A stretch of 34,410 nucleotides of DNA from an uncultured Fretibacterium sp. (GCF_938030725.1 NZ_CALHIQ010000099.1:1-34410); one strand, 5' to 3'; positions 6,972 through 18,518 are shown, numbered from the stretch's first letter. Program-made: numbers and translations. The notes: a model not told the origin generated them from the letters alone.

Positions 6972-7653
6972 GGCACAGCCACGCGGCGTAGCCCGTGGCG
7001 ATGAGGAGCGCCACGCCGACGCAGCTCAGGCTGATGACGTGCAGGTAGCGCCCCAGCCCCTCCTGGTGCTCCCCCAGAAGGTAGCCAACAAGCGTCAGGG
7101 CAACGACCCACACCCCTGCGCCCAGCGCCGTGAAGGCCGTGAAGGTTCCGAGCGGCATTCGGGCGATGCCGGCGGGAAGCGAGATGTACTGGCGGATGAC
7201 GGGCACCAGACGGCCGACGAGGGTGCTGACGTGTCCGTGCCGGATGAAGAACCTCTCCGCCTTCGACACGGACTCCTCCGACACCAGGAAGTACCTGCCG
7301 TACTTCAGGAGCAGCGGCCGGCCCAGGCGGACCGCCACCCAATAGTTGAAGAGCGCGCCGAGGACGCTGCCCACAATGCCGGCGGCGATGGCGCCCCAGA
7401 GGGACATTTCGCCACGCCATGCCAGGTACCCCGCGGGAGGCATCACCACCTCGCTGGGGAAGGGGAAGAACGAGGACTCCAGGAACATCAGGCCCGCTAT
7501 CCCCGCGTAGCCCAGGCGCCCGATCGTTTCCACCAGCCAGGCGACGAAACCGCCAAAGGCGTTCCGAAGCGGCGCGGCAAAGATCAGGGCGCCGCAGCAA
7601 AGGGCGCCGCACAGCGTCGCCAGAAGGGCCAGTTTCTTCCAATGTGCGAGCAT
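6919..7653 (-). CDS. DedA family membrane protein
   Basis: A 244-residue polytopic protein of the DedA (SNARE-associated/VTT) family. Family members act in membrane homeostasis; some are undecaprenyl-phosphate or phospholipid flippases. Seen here: an N-terminal hydrophobic segment (about 8-28), then FLESSFFPFPSEVVMPPAGYLA (57-78) with the conserved Glu and FPFP turn. The second signature, GRLVPVIRQYISLPAGIARM (about 148-167), has the essential Arg residues. Three further helices and a basic tail end the protein. The start ATG has GGGAGG about 13 nt upstream, slightly far. It follows ligA on the minus strand after a 163-nt gap that contains a TAAAAT -10-like box, so it may have its own promoter. 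The gene end overlaps the histidine kinase gene tail to tail. Confidence 0.92.
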   Translation of the reverse strand: MLAHWKKLALLATLCGALCCGALIFAAPLRNAFGGFVAWLVETIGRLGYAGIAGLMFLESSFFPFPSEVVMPPAGYLAWRGEMSLWGAIAAGIVGSVLGALFNYWVAVRLGRPLLLKYGRYFLVSEESVSKAERFFIRHGHVSTLVGRLVPVIRQYISLPAGIARMPLGTFTAFTALGAGVWVVALTLVGYLLGEHQEGLGRYLHVISLSCVGVALLIATGYAAWLCLRRRASKAAGSEGSGGK

Positions 7654-7816
7654 CTCTTTTCAGCTTCCTCCCAAAACTCAGCAAATTCGACAACCCGGCG
7701 GCTATTTTACGCGACCCCCGCGCCGGTCGCCAGAGGTGGACGGCGTATCCCGCCCTCCGGACTTGGAGGGCTGCCGAATATAAGGTGGAGGATTTTGCCT
7801 TTCCCCAAAAGAGCGA

Positions 7817-9868
7817 TTAAGCCGGGGCGCTGCCGCCGATCATCCTGAGGAAGTCCTCCTCGCTGATGATGGGGACTCCCAGCGCCTCCGCCCGCTTTCG
7901 CTTGCTTCCCCCGCCCGCGCCCGCCACGAGGAAGCTGGTCTTCGAGCTGACGCTGCCGGAGGCACTGCCGCCGTGGGCCTTGACCAGCGCCTCCGCCTCG
8001 GCGCGCTTCAGGGAGGAGAGCTCTCCCGTGAAGACGAAGGACTTTCCCGTAAGCTCCGTGCCCTCGTGACCGGCGGCGTCTTCCGAGGAGAACTTCAGCC
8101 CGCGCTCCCTCAGCCGCTCCACGAGCGCCAGGTTCGCCTCATCGCGGAAGAACGCCTCGACGGAGGAGGCGATGACCGGCCCCACGCCCTCGACGTCCGC
8201 GATCTCTGCCTCCGAGGCTGTCGACAGGGCGTCCATGCTGCCGAAACGTTCCGCCAGGAGCTCCGCCACGCGCTTGCCCACGAAGCGGATGCCAAGCGCC
8301 GCGATGAGCGCCTGGAGCGGACGGCCCTTCGAGGCCTTGAGCGCGCCCATCAGGTTCTTGGCGGACTTCTCTCCCATGCGGTCCAGCGAGGCCCAGTCCT
8401 CCTCCGTCAGATCGTAGATGTCGGAGAGGGTTTTGACCCGACCGCTGTCGATCAACTGCTCTGCCAGCCGCTCCCCCAGCCCCCGTATGTCGAGCCCGGC
8501 GCGGGAAGCGAAGTAGCGCAGGCCCTCCTTCAGTTGCGCGGGGCAGGAGGCGCGGTTCGGACAGCGCAGCACCGCCTCGTCCGGCAGTCGAACCGCCTCG
8601 GACCCGCAGGCGGGGCAGCGCTCCGGCATCTCGAAGGGCCGCTCCGCACCCGTGCGGCGTTCCTTCTCCACGGCCACGACCTCCGGGATGATCTCGGCCG
8701 CCTTGCGGACGCGCACCACGTCGCCCACGCGAACGTCCTTGCGCCGAATCTCGTCCTCGTTGTGCAGGCCCGCGCGCTGCACAACGGTGCCCGCCAGCCG
8801 CACCGGCTCCAGGTTGGCCACCGGCGTCAGGGCCCCCGTGCGTCCCACGGAGATGTCGATGCTCAGGATCCTCGTCCGCGCCTCCTCCGGCGGGTACTTG
8901 TAGGCCACCGCCCAGCGCGGCGCATGGGCCGTGGCCCCCAAGCCGTCCCACAGCGTCAGGTCGTCCAGCTTCACCACGGCGCCGTCCGTCACGTAGGGCA
9001 GGGAAAAGCGTCTCTCCTGCCATTCGACGATGAACGCCTCCGCCTCGGCCAGCGACGCGCAGCGCCGCCAGGCCGGCTGGATGGGCAGGCCGTGCTCCGC
9101 CAGCCACTCCAAGGCGTCCCCCTGACGCGTCACGCCGAAGGACGGGGCGTCAACGAGGTAGTAGAGGAAGGCGTCCAGGCCGCGCTCTGCGACGATGCGC
9201 GAGTCCAACTGGCGCAGCGTGCCCGCAGCGGCGTTTCGCGGATTGGCGAAGGGTGGCTCGCCCCGTTCCTCCCGACGCTCGTTCAGCGCATTGAAGCGGT
9301 CCCACGTCATCAGCACCTCGCCGCGCACCTCCACGCGCCCCGCTGGAGCGCCCTTCAGCCGCATGGGAAGGGGCCGTAGGGTGCGCAGGTTCTCCGTCAC
9401 GTCCTCCCCGACGCGGCCGTCCCCCCGCGTGGCCCCCCGGACGAACCGACCGTCCTCGTAGAGCAGCGAGACGGCCAGGCCGTCGATCTTCATCTCGCAG
9501 GTGAAGGACCAGTCGTCCTCCGGAACGTCCCCCCGGATGCGCTCCAGGAAGGACGACAGCTCCCCCGGACTGAAGACGTTGTCTAGGGACAGCATGGGGC
9601 GTTCGTGGCGCACCTTCTCGAACCCCTCCAGCACCGTGCCGCCCACGCGGCGCGTCGGCGAATCCGGCCGCACCCGGTCCGGGTGTGCGCGCTCAAGCTC
9701 CGCCAGCTCTCGGACCAGCGCGTCGTATTCCGCGTCGGGGATATCCGGCGCGTCCTCGTCGTAGTAGAGGCGCGCATGGCGCGCCAGCTCCTCGTAGAGC
9801 TCCGCCATGCGCGCCGCATCGTCCTGCCCGCGCTCAAGTCCGCGGTCGACTCCGCCCACGTCGTTCAT
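7817..9868 (-). CDS. ligA: NAD+-dependent DNA ligase LigA
   Basis: Seals nicks in duplex DNA during replication and repair, using NAD+. The protein has 683 residues with the full bacterial layout. First comes the Ia domain (YYDEDAPDIPDAEYD, which binds NMN). The adenylation domain has the active-site Lys127 in MKIDGLAVS and the TRGDGRVGEDVT motif. The OB domain follows, then a four-Cys zinc finger (Cys418, 421, 436 and 442), helix-hairpin-helix repeats and a C-terminal BRCT domain (about 600-675, GKSFVFTGELSSL). A TTG at 9883 extends the frame, but GGGGGAGG lies between it and the ATG at 9868, spaced 5 nt from that ATG, so 9868 is the real start. It stands downstream of mutL and the TIGR04076-like gene on the same strand. 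Confidence 0.97.
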   Translation of the reverse strand: MNDVGGVDRGLERGQDDAARMAELYEELARHARLYYDEDAPDIPDAEYDALVRELAELERAHPDRVRPDSPTRRVGGTVLEGFEKVRHERPMLSLDNVFSPGELSSFLERIRGDVPEDDWSFTCEMKIDGLAVSLLYEDGRFVRGATRGDGRVGEDVTENLRTLRPLPMRLKGAPAGRVEVRGEVLMTWDRFNALNERREERGEPPFANPRNAAAGTLRQLDSRIVAERGLDAFLYYLVDAPSFGVTRQGDALEWLAEHGLPIQPAWRRCASLAEAEAFIVEWQERRFSLPYVTDGAVVKLDDLTLWDGLGATAHAPRWAVAYKYPPEEARTRILSIDISVGRTGALTPVANLEPVRLAGTVVQRAGLHNEDEIRRKDVRVGDVVRVRKAAEIIPEVVAVEKERRTGAERPFEMPERCPACGSEAVRLPDEAVLRCPNRASCPAQLKEGLRYFASRAGLDIRGLGERLAEQLIDSGRVKTLSDIYDLTEEDWASLDRMGEKSAKNLMGALKASKGRPLQALIAALGIRFVGKRVAELLAERFGSMDALSTASEAEIADVEGVGPVIASSVEAFFRDEANLALVERLRERGLKFSSEDAAGHEGTELTGKSFVFTGELSSLKRAEAEALVKAHGGSASGSVSSKTSFLVAGAGGGSKRKRAEALGVPIISEEDFLRMIGGSAPA

Positions 9869-9983
9869 GAAAACCTCCCCCAAGGATTAAGACGGCACGG
9901 CGCCCTCGCGCGGCTCCTCCGCCGCCCAGACCGTCGCCTCGACCCGGCAGGCTGCCGGCTTGTCGTGAGCGACGGTCACTCGC

Positions 9984-10526
9984 TCAATCGATCCTTTCCG
10001 TTGAAAGCCCCGCCGCCGACACGGCTTTCCTCAGCAGGGCGTCGTCAACCGTCCCCTCCGGCGGCATGTAGACCTCTATCCATCGTTTATCCGGCCGAAC
10101 GAGGACCCCTTCGACGCCCTCCAGGGCCTCCAACGCCGCCCTAGCCTTGTCTTCCCTCGTCGCACTTGGAGCCCCCTCCAGCTTGACGACTTTGTAGTCC
10201 TGGCGCTCGATCTTGAAGATGACCGGCCTCGTTCCGTCGTTGCAGCAGGCGATCATCATCCTCTCGTCGTTGGTCCAGTGCCTCATGATGCTGCCGCCCT
10301 GCAGGGCGGTGTAGATGTAGCGGCTGATGCAGTCCCATGCCTCCCCGCACTGACTGCCCCTTCCCATGGTCCAGAAGGTGTCCTCGTCGGCGTATCGGTA
10401 GAAGATGAACTCGTCACCGACGTGATAGAAGGGGCAGGGGCCGGATTTTGGGTCGGCTAAGTACTTCTCCTGATATTCCGGAAAACATTTCGTGTCGATC
10501 ACCGTGACCTTGCATCGATGCTGCAT
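9984..10526 (-). CDS. TIGR04076-like protein with a C-terminal HMA-like fold extension
   Basis: A 180-residue protein of unknown function. The first about 110 residues look like the small TIGR04076 family: CKVTVIDTKC near the N-terminus, CPFYHVGDEFIF (31-42), then CGEAWDCISRYIYTALQGG (about 60-78) and an ending with ACCNDG followed by VIFKIER. Several Cys (5, 14, 31, 60, 66 and the CC pair near 94) could bind a metal or cluster, which is inference. Residues about 115-175 look like a ferredoxin-like HMA fold (REDKARAALEALEGVEGVLV..., ending LLRKAVSAAGL) but lack the CxxC metal motif. It lies between mutL and ligA with gaps of about 118 and 115 nt. The assignment rests on remembered family patterns. 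Confidence 0.6.
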   Translation of the reverse strand: MQHRCKVTVIDTKCFPEYQEKYLADPKSGPCPFYHVGDEFIFYRYADEDTFWTMGRGSQCGEAWDCISRYIYTALQGGSIMRHWTNDERMMIACCNDGTRPVIFKIERQDYKVVKLEGAPSATREDKARAALEALEGVEGVLVRPDKRWIEVYMPPEGTVDDALLRKAVSAAGLSTERID

Positions 10527-10644
10527 CGCATTCCACCCCCCGAATGGCTTTCAAAACGACGGCCCTGACGCCGCGCGTTTCCGTCGGAACGCGAAGTGAA
10601 AGAGCTCCGGCCATCGCCGCCGCGCTCCTGTTCCGTTCCTGGCC

Positions 10645-12433
10645 TCACTCCCTGCCGAACCGCCTCAGGAGTTCCTCCGGCCCCAGGACCAGCATCGTGG
10701 GCCTGCCGTGGGGGCAGTGGAAGGGCTGAACGCACCGGTGGAGGTCGCGCCACAGCGCCAGGGCCTCCGCCGAAGCCAGAGCGGTGGTGAGCTTCACGGC
10801 CGCCTTGCAGGCCATGGTCGCCCACGTCCGCCACAAAAGCTCCTTCGCGTCGCCGTCCTGGTCCCCCTTCAGCGCCGCCAGGGACGCCCTCAACAGGGCC
10901 TCCGGCTCCGGCGCGCCGTCGGGCAGCGCGGGGACGGCGGCGAGGCGAAGGCCGCCCTCATGGCTCTCCAGGCTGAAGCCCGCCGCTTCGAGGGCGGCGC
11001 GGTACTCCTCCGCCTCTAGGGCCAGCGTCGGCGGCAGCGGCGTCGGGATGAGGAGCTTCTGGACCGCCGCCTCTCCCGTGGCCCGGTCGCGAATCCGTTC
11101 GTACCCCACCCGCTCGTGCGCCGCATGGGGGTCCATCAGCACCAGCCCCTCCGGCGTGTCAAAAATCAGGTAGCCCTGGGAGGTCTGCCCCATGTAGACC
11201 GGAGCCTCCATCGCCGGAGTGTCCTCCGGCGATGGGCTCGGTTCGTCCCTCTCCTCCCGCGGCGACAGCGCCGCGGGAGGAGAGGACGCGGGCCGGGCGG
11301 GCCCGCCGAAGTCGGGCGGCGCGACGCGGCTGAAGGGCGATAGGGGAGGGGAGGACGCAGGGGGCGGGTCGAGCCGCGGGGCCGTAGGACGGAGCGTCGG
11401 GCCCTCCCGGAAGCTCCAGCCGCGCTCCATGACGGCGGCGCGGGACCCCGCGCCCGACGCCGCCGCGCCCGCCGACGGGAACGTCAGAGGGGCTGGGGCG
11501 CCCAGCTTCCCCGCCGCCTCCCGCACGGCCTCGAACACCTCCCCCGCGTAGCGGAAGCGCACCTCCGCCTTGGCCGGGTGGATGTTGACGTCCACCAGCG
11601 ACGGGTCCAGGGACAGGAACAGGGCCCAGTTCCCCGTCAGCTCCCGCGCGGCCGCGGTCACCGCCCCCTTGACGACGGGGTCGTTCACGGCGCGCCCGTT
11701 GACGAAGGCCATGACGTCGCTGCGGCCCTGCCGTGACTGCAGCCAGGCGACGAGGGACAGGTGTCCGGCCTCGGCCTCCGCCGTCTGAATGGGAGGTTCT
11801 GCGCCCCACAACCGCTCCAGGACGCGCCGGCGGTCCCCGCCCCCGTCCGTAGAGAGGACCTCGCGCCCGTCGTGCTCCAGGGCGAAGCTCACGTCCGGTC
11901 GGGCCACGGCGTACTCCCGCATGACGGAGGCCGCGCGGCGCAGCTCGCCCGACGCGCTCTTCATGAACTTGCGCCGCGCGGGGAGTTCCTTGAACAGCTC
12001 GTCTGCCTGGACGCGCGTCCCCGGTGCGCAGGCTGCGGCGACGTGCTCCGTCACGCGCCCCCCTGAGGCGCGGATCAGGCCGCCCGCCCCGCCCTCCGGC
12101 CGGCTGCGAATTTCTAGGTCCGCCACCGCGACGAGGCTGGCCAGCGCCTCGCCCCGATAGCCCAGGGTGCGGATGTTCTCCAGGTCCTCGATGCCCCGGA
12201 GCTTGCTGGTGGCGTGCGGCAGAAGCGCCAGGGGCAGGTCCTCGAAGCCGATGCCGCAGCCGTCGTCCTCCACCACGATGCGCAGCCGCCCTCCATCCCA
12301 CAGGCGCACCCGCACCCGGCGCGCGCCCGCGTCCAGCGCGTTCTCCACCAGCTCCTTGACGGCCGAGGCCGGACGCTCCACCACCTCGCCCGCCGCGATG
12401 CGGGTCCAGACTCCCTCCGGCAGCTCTCGAATC

Positions 12434-12441
<8 letters not shown>
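10645..12441 (-). CDS. mutL: DNA mismatch repair protein MutL (endonuclease type)
   Basis: Links mismatch recognition by MutS to strand incision. The protein has 598 residues. The N-terminal GHKL ATPase has Glu30 and Asn34 in KELVENALDAGA, DDGCGI (59-64) and LGYRGEALAS (93-102). The transducer part follows to about 320, with NIHPAKAEVRF near 286-296. A Pro/Ser-rich linker (about 320-410) joins the C-terminal domain. That domain has the endonuclease motif DxHAx2Ex4E as D437, H439, A440, E443 and E448, with Pro in place of the usual Gln. CPHGRP near the end is the other metal-site motif. So it should nick DNA itself, as in organisms without MutH. Its ATG overlaps the mutS end by 8 bp, so the two are translationally coupled. 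Confidence 0.96.
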
Positions 12442-15025
<2,584 letters not shown>

Positions 15026-15027
15026 GG

Positions 15028-15804
15028 TCAGGCCCCCTCCCGCCATGCATCCTGGCCGCTCAGGCGCTCCAGCGCGTTGAGCAGCTTGCCGTTCAGGTCC
15101 GGCACGTCGACCCGAAGGTCGGCCAGGAGGGTGCGCACGCGCTGCCGCTCCGTGTGCCCGGCCCAGGGGCAGGACGCATGAGCCAGCACCGGCAGGGCCA
15201 GGCGCTGCGCCTCGTCGACGATCGCGGGCTCCGTGGAGAGCACCAGGGGGCGGATCACCGTGACGCCGGCCCTCGACATGTGGACGACGGGCAGGAAGCT
15301 CCGCGCCCGCCCGGCCTGGAGCAGGTTCATGAAGAATGTTTCCGCGGCGTCGTCCATGGTGTGTCCCAGCGCCAGCCTGTTGAAGCCGTGCTGTGCGGCC
15401 CAGGAGCTCAGGACCCCGCGGCGCATGTTGGCGCAGAAGCTGCACGGGGAGCGCTCCTGGCGCTCCTGAATGATCTCCACGATGGGTTGGGCCGCCACGG
15501 CGTAGGGCACGTCCCGGGCCGCGCAGTAGGCCGCCAGCCCCCTCGTGTCCATGCCCGTCAGGCCCACGGTGCAGGCGGCCAGGTCAAAGGAAACCGGGCT
15601 GCGCCGCCGGAGGTCCGACAGCGCGTGGAGCAGGACGAGGCTGTCCTTGCCCCCAGACAGGCCCACCAGCACCCGGTCCCCCGGCTCGATCATGCGCCAG
15701 CGCGCCAACGCGCGACCAATGCGCCTCCTCAGGGCGTGGCACAGCGGCGCGCTCCAGACCTCCTGCGCGCTCCCCCCGGCTAAAGCTTCGCGGTCCAGCT
15801 CCAA
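15028..15804 (-). CDS. TtcA-family PP-loop tRNA thiolation enzyme
   Basis: A 258-residue ATP-dependent enzyme of the TtcA family, which puts sulfur on C32 (or a similar position) of tRNA using an iron-sulfur cluster. The PP-loop is SGGKDS (50-55). CxxC is at Cys121 and Cys124 in CSFCANMRRG, followed by LALGHTMDDAAETFFMNL, which is typical of the family. A further Cys-Pro (HASCPWAGHTERQR) near residue 215 probably gives the third cluster Cys. The upstream part of the open frame is a shadow of dsdA. The TTG at 15804 with AAGGAG about 10 nt upstream is the best start. It ends 2 nt before the mutS start. The exact tRNA target is not certain, so no symbol is given. Confidence 0.88.
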   Translation of the reverse strand: MELDREALAGGSAQEVWSAPLCHALRRRIGRALARWRMIEPGDRVLVGLSGGKDSLVLLHALSDLRRRSPVSFDLAACTVGLTGMDTRGLAAYCAARDVPYAVAAQPIVEIIQERQERSPCSFCANMRRGVLSSWAAQHGFNRLALGHTMDDAAETFFMNLLQAGRARSFLPVVHMSRAGVTVIRPLVLSTEPAIVDEAQRLALPVLAHASCPWAGHTERQRVRTLLADLRVDVPDLNGKLLNALERLSGQDAWREGA

Positions 15805-15866
15805 ACGGCAGCAGCTCCTTCTTGAAAGAGAAATTCCCCCAGTGAAACTATGATAACACAGGTGGA

Positions 15867-17141
15867 TTAAAGCCTCGTGGAGCGATACGCGGCGCGCTCC
15901 TCCTCCGGGACCATGCGGCCGCCGGTGCTCCAGACGACGTGGACGGAACGCCTCAGCTGCTCCTCCGTGAAGCGGCGGCAGTACATCCGCCCCGTTTCGG
16001 TCCCGAAGACGGCCTCCAGCGCGGCGTAAGCGGCGCAGGCGCTCGGCTCCATGAACAGGCCCTCGGTCCCCTCCAGCAGGCGCAGGTAATCGTAGAGCCG
16101 GCCGTCGCTGACGGTGGCGATGCCGTCCAGCATGTCCCTCATCACCCGCCCCACGAAGCCGGAGGGCCGTCCCACGGCAAGCCCGTCGGCCTGGGTGCGC
16201 CCCGTCAGGCCGACGTCCTGAACGGAGATGCCGTTCCCCTTGCCCGTGGCCATGCCCAGCAGCATGCAGGGAGCCTGAACGGGCTCGGCGAAGAAGGCGT
16301 GCACGCCGTCGCCGAAGAGCTGTTTGAAGCCGAAGGTCACGCCCCCCGGCGCGCCGCCGACGCCGCAGGGGATGTAGAGGAACAGGGGACGGTCCGTCCC
16401 CGGCGCGATGCCCAGCTCCTCCAGCTGGACCTTGGTGCGCCCGCCCGCCACGGCGTAGCCGAGGAAGAGCATCCGCGAGCTCTCGTCGTCCACGAAGAAG
16501 CTCTTGGGGTCCTCGTCCGAGAGCCGCCGTCCCTCCCGCACCGCAGCGCTGTAGTCGCCGTCGTACTCCTTGACCGTGACCCCGTGGCGGCGCAGCAGGT
16601 CCTTCTTCCAGCGGCGCGCGTCCGACGACATGTGGACGATGGCCTGGTAGCCGATGGCCGCGGACATGATGCCGATGCTCAGGCCAAGGTTCCCCGTGGA
16701 GCCCACCTGCATCTTGTACTGGGCAAAGAAGTCCCGGTGGTCCGCCAGGACGGAGTAGTCGTCGGTCGGGCGCAGGATGCCGGCCTTCAGGGCGAGCTCC
16801 TCCGTGCGGCAGAGCACTTCGTAGATGCCGCCGCGCGCCTTGACGGACCCCGCGATGGGCAGGTCGCCGTCCCGCTTCAGGAACAGGCGGCCCGGGACGG
16901 GAGCGGAGAGCGCCGCCTGCATGCGGGGCGTTTCCGTGAGGGGGGACTCGATGATGCCGTCCCCCGTTTCCGGGAAGCGGCGCTTCAGGAACGGAGCGAA
17001 GCGGCGGAGCCGCGCCGCCGCGTCCTCCACCATGGCCTCGTTCAGCGGGAAGCCGGGATCGGCCTCCGCGAAGGGCTTCACGTCCGGGTTCAGCCACAGA
17101 AAGTCCCGCGCTTCGACGAGCTCGGATGGAACGTTTCGCAT
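15867..17141 (-). CDS. dsdA: D-serine ammonia-lyase (D-serine dehydratase)
   Basis: A PLP enzyme that splits D-serine to pyruvate and ammonia. The 424 residues are close to the roughly 440 of E. coli DsdA. The PLP Lys is Lys101 in DLPIAGSVKARGGIYEVL. The substrate and phosphate loops are GSTGNLGLSIGIMSA (about 146-160) and PCGVGGAPGGVTFG (about 258-271). The C-terminal FMEPSACA (about 366-373) fits DsdA. The ATG has GAGGAGG 8 nt upstream. It is first in the minus-strand series followed by ttcA, mutS and mutL. It diverges from the aldolase-VOC gene across a 383-nt gap. No dsdC-like regulator or D-serine permease is adjacent. It may detoxify D-serine or feed pyruvate into fermentation. Confidence 0.93.
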   Translation of the reverse strand: MRNVPSELVEARDFLWLNPDVKPFAEADPGFPLNEAMVEDAAARLRRFAPFLKRRFPETGDGIIESPLTETPRMQAALSAPVPGRLFLKRDGDLPIAGSVKARGGIYEVLCRTEELALKAGILRPTDDYSVLADHRDFFAQYKMQVGSTGNLGLSIGIMSAAIGYQAIVHMSSDARRWKKDLLRRHGVTVKEYDGDYSAAVREGRRLSDEDPKSFFVDDESSRMLFLGYAVAGGRTKVQLEELGIAPGTDRPLFLYIPCGVGGAPGGVTFGFKQLFGDGVHAFFAEPVQAPCMLLGMATGKGNGISVQDVGLTGRTQADGLAVGRPSGFVGRVMRDMLDGIATVSDGRLYDYLRLLEGTEGLFMEPSACAAYAALEAVFGTETGRMYCRRFTEEQLRRSVHVVWSTGGRMVPEEERAAYRSTRL

Positions 17142-17272
17142 TCAGATGACCTCCTCATGGGATGCTGACGATCCCGTAATCACGATGCAGAACGGGCTGC
17201 GCGCGCCAGGGAAAGGTGTCTTTCGCGCTCTGCTTCGGCTGGGTCCACGGCTTCGACCGATCTTTTGGGAAA

Positions 17273-17281
17273 ATCATAGCA
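17273..17281 (-). promoter_or_regulatory. extended -10 promoter candidate of dsdA
   Basis: On the minus strand TGCTATGAT forms an extended -10 element (TG, one base, then TATGAT). No clear -35 box precedes it, as is allowed for extended -10 promoters. Transcription would start near 17266, leaving a leader of about 125 nt before dsdA. Confidence 0.4.
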
Positions 17282-17372
17282 CATGAGGGACGCACAGGAC
17301 GAGGCTCGGGGGAGATCAGGAGGAGGGCACAGCGCAGGACGGCGGGTTCTGGCCTTTCCCGCCGCGCTATAG

Positions 17373-17378
17373 TACAAT
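17373..17378 (+). promoter_or_regulatory. candidate -10 box of the aldolase-VOC gene
   Basis: TACAAT (or the overlapping TATAGT just before it) is the only good -10-like box upstream of the gene. The -35 position is GC-rich and weak. Transcription would start near 17385, giving a leader of about 140 nt that contains the structured element at 17399-17442. Confidence 0.35.
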
Positions 17379-17398
17379 GCCTCATAAGAAGCGTCGGC

Positions 17399-17515
17399 GC
17401 AACCCGTTTCGGCGTTTCACCACAGCCGGCGGACGGGGTTGCTCTCCGCGTCTGGATAGTGTCGGCGACTGGACGTTTTTATTTTTGTTGTTGATTTTTG
17501 TTATAGAGAGAAGGG
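17399..17515 (+). promoter_or_regulatory. structured leader RNA with T-rich tail upstream of the aldolase-VOC gene
   Basis: GCAACCCGT (17399-17407) pairs with ACGGGGTTGC (17433-17442) with one bulged base. Inside it CGGC (17410-17413) pairs with GCCG (17425-17428). So the leader can form a nested two-stem structure. Further on, CGTC (17449-17452) and GACG (17472-17475) can close a weak stem followed by five Ts, an A and five more Ts (17476-17486), like an attenuator. I do not recognise a known riboswitch class. Confidence 0.35.
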
Positions 17516-17524
17516 AGAACACAC

Positions 17525-18487
17525 ATGAACGAAGTGCTGCAGCAGATTGCGGACGTCGGCGTCATACCCGTCGTCACCGTAGACAACCCGAACCACGCGC
17601 TGCCCCTCGGCACGGCCCTGTTGGCGGGGGACCTGCCCGTGGCGGAGGTCACGTTCCGCACCAACGCGGCGGAGGAATCCATCCGCGTCCTGGCCTCGGA
17701 GCTGCCGGACCTCCTCGTGGGGGCGGGCACCGTGCTGACCGTGGAACAGGCTCAGAAGGCCGTTTCCGCCGGCGCGAAGTTCATCACCAGCGCGGGCTTC
17801 AACCCGGAGCTGGTGAGGTACTGCACGGAAAACGACATTCTCGTCATCCCCGGCGCCAACACGCCGACGCAGGTGGAGCAGGGGCTTCGGTCGGGGCTCT
17901 CCCTGGTGCGCTTCTTCCCCGCGGAACAGTCGGGCGGGCCGGCCATGCTGCGCGCCCTCGCGGCCCCCTACCACGCCATGCATTACATCCCCTCCGGGGG
18001 CGTGAACGCCACGAACCTTCAAGGCTACCTGGCCCTGCCCTGCGTCCTGGCTGCGGCGGGCAGCTGGATGGCGCCGCCCGACCTCATCGCCGCGGAGAGG
18101 TTCGACGACATCGCACGGCTTTCGCGCCAGGCCGTCATCCAGGCCGTGGGCTTTGAGCTGGACCACGTGGGCATCAACGAACCTGACGCGGGCACGGCTC
18201 AGGAGGAGTCCGAGCTCATGTGCGACCTCTTCGGCTTCCCGCTTCGGCAGGGCAACAAGAGCTTCTTCGTGGGCGACGGCTTCGAGTTCATGAAGACGCC
18301 CTTCCTCGGAATGCACGGACACATCGCGCTCTCCGTCCTCAGCATGACGCGCGCCCTGGCCTTCCTCGCCCGCAAGGGCATGGGGACGCGCAGCGAAACG
18401 GAACGGCACGACGAGCGGGGGCGGCTGACCTTCGTCTACCTGGACCGCGAGATCGGGGGCTTCGCCATCCACCTGATGCAGCGGTGA
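17525..18487 (+). CDS. KDPG/KHG aldolase-like domain fused to a VOC (glyoxalase-like) domain; Schiff-base Lys replaced by Arg
   Basis: A 320-residue fusion protein. Residues about 1-205 match the class I KDPG/KHG aldolase (Eda) fold: EVTFRT (41-46), GAGTVLT (67-72 region), FFPAEQSGG (130-138) and GSWMAPPD near 180. The position of the Schiff-base Lys (Lys133 in E. coli Eda, FKFFPAE) is Arg129 here (VRFFPAE, codon CGC), and the Pro of the SPG loop is Ala90. So normal aldolase catalysis is doubtful. Residues about 208-320 form a VOC-type domain starting FELDHVGIN and ending EIGGFAIHLMQ. GGGAG lies 7 nt before the ATG. It is convergent with the M23 gene. It may have gained another activity or a sugar-acid binding role; function unknown. 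Confidence 0.85.
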   Translation: MNEVLQQIADVGVIPVVTVDNPNHALPLGTALLAGDLPVAEVTFRTNAAEESIRVLASELPDLLVGAGTVLTVEQAQKAVSAGAKFITSAGFNPELVRYCTENDILVIPGANTPTQVEQGLRSGLSLVRFFPAEQSGGPAMLRALAAPYHAMHYIPSGGVNATNLQGYLALPCVLAAAGSWMAPPDLIAAERFDDIARLSRQAVIQAVGFELDHVGINEPDAGTAQEESELMCDLFGFPLRQGNKSFFVGDGFEFMKTPFLGMHGHIALSVLSMTRALAFLARKGMGTRSETERHDERGRLTFVYLDREIGGFAIHLMQR

Positions 18488-18518
18488 TGCCGACCGGGCG
18501 GATGGCCTCGCCGCTGCA

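Noticed and set aside
7753..7770. CCCTCC/GGAGGG stem between ligA and the DedA gene
   Set aside because: Short stem without a T-run; too weak to call a terminator.
15026..15445. N-terminal extension of mutS by 140 codons
   Set aside because: It reads through the TtcA-like gene in another frame; the GTG at 15025 gives the normal MutS length and start context.
15805..17097. N-terminal extension of the TtcA-like frame (more than 400 codons)
   Set aside because: It is a shadow of dsdA in another frame; the PP-loop protein starts with the TTG at 15804.
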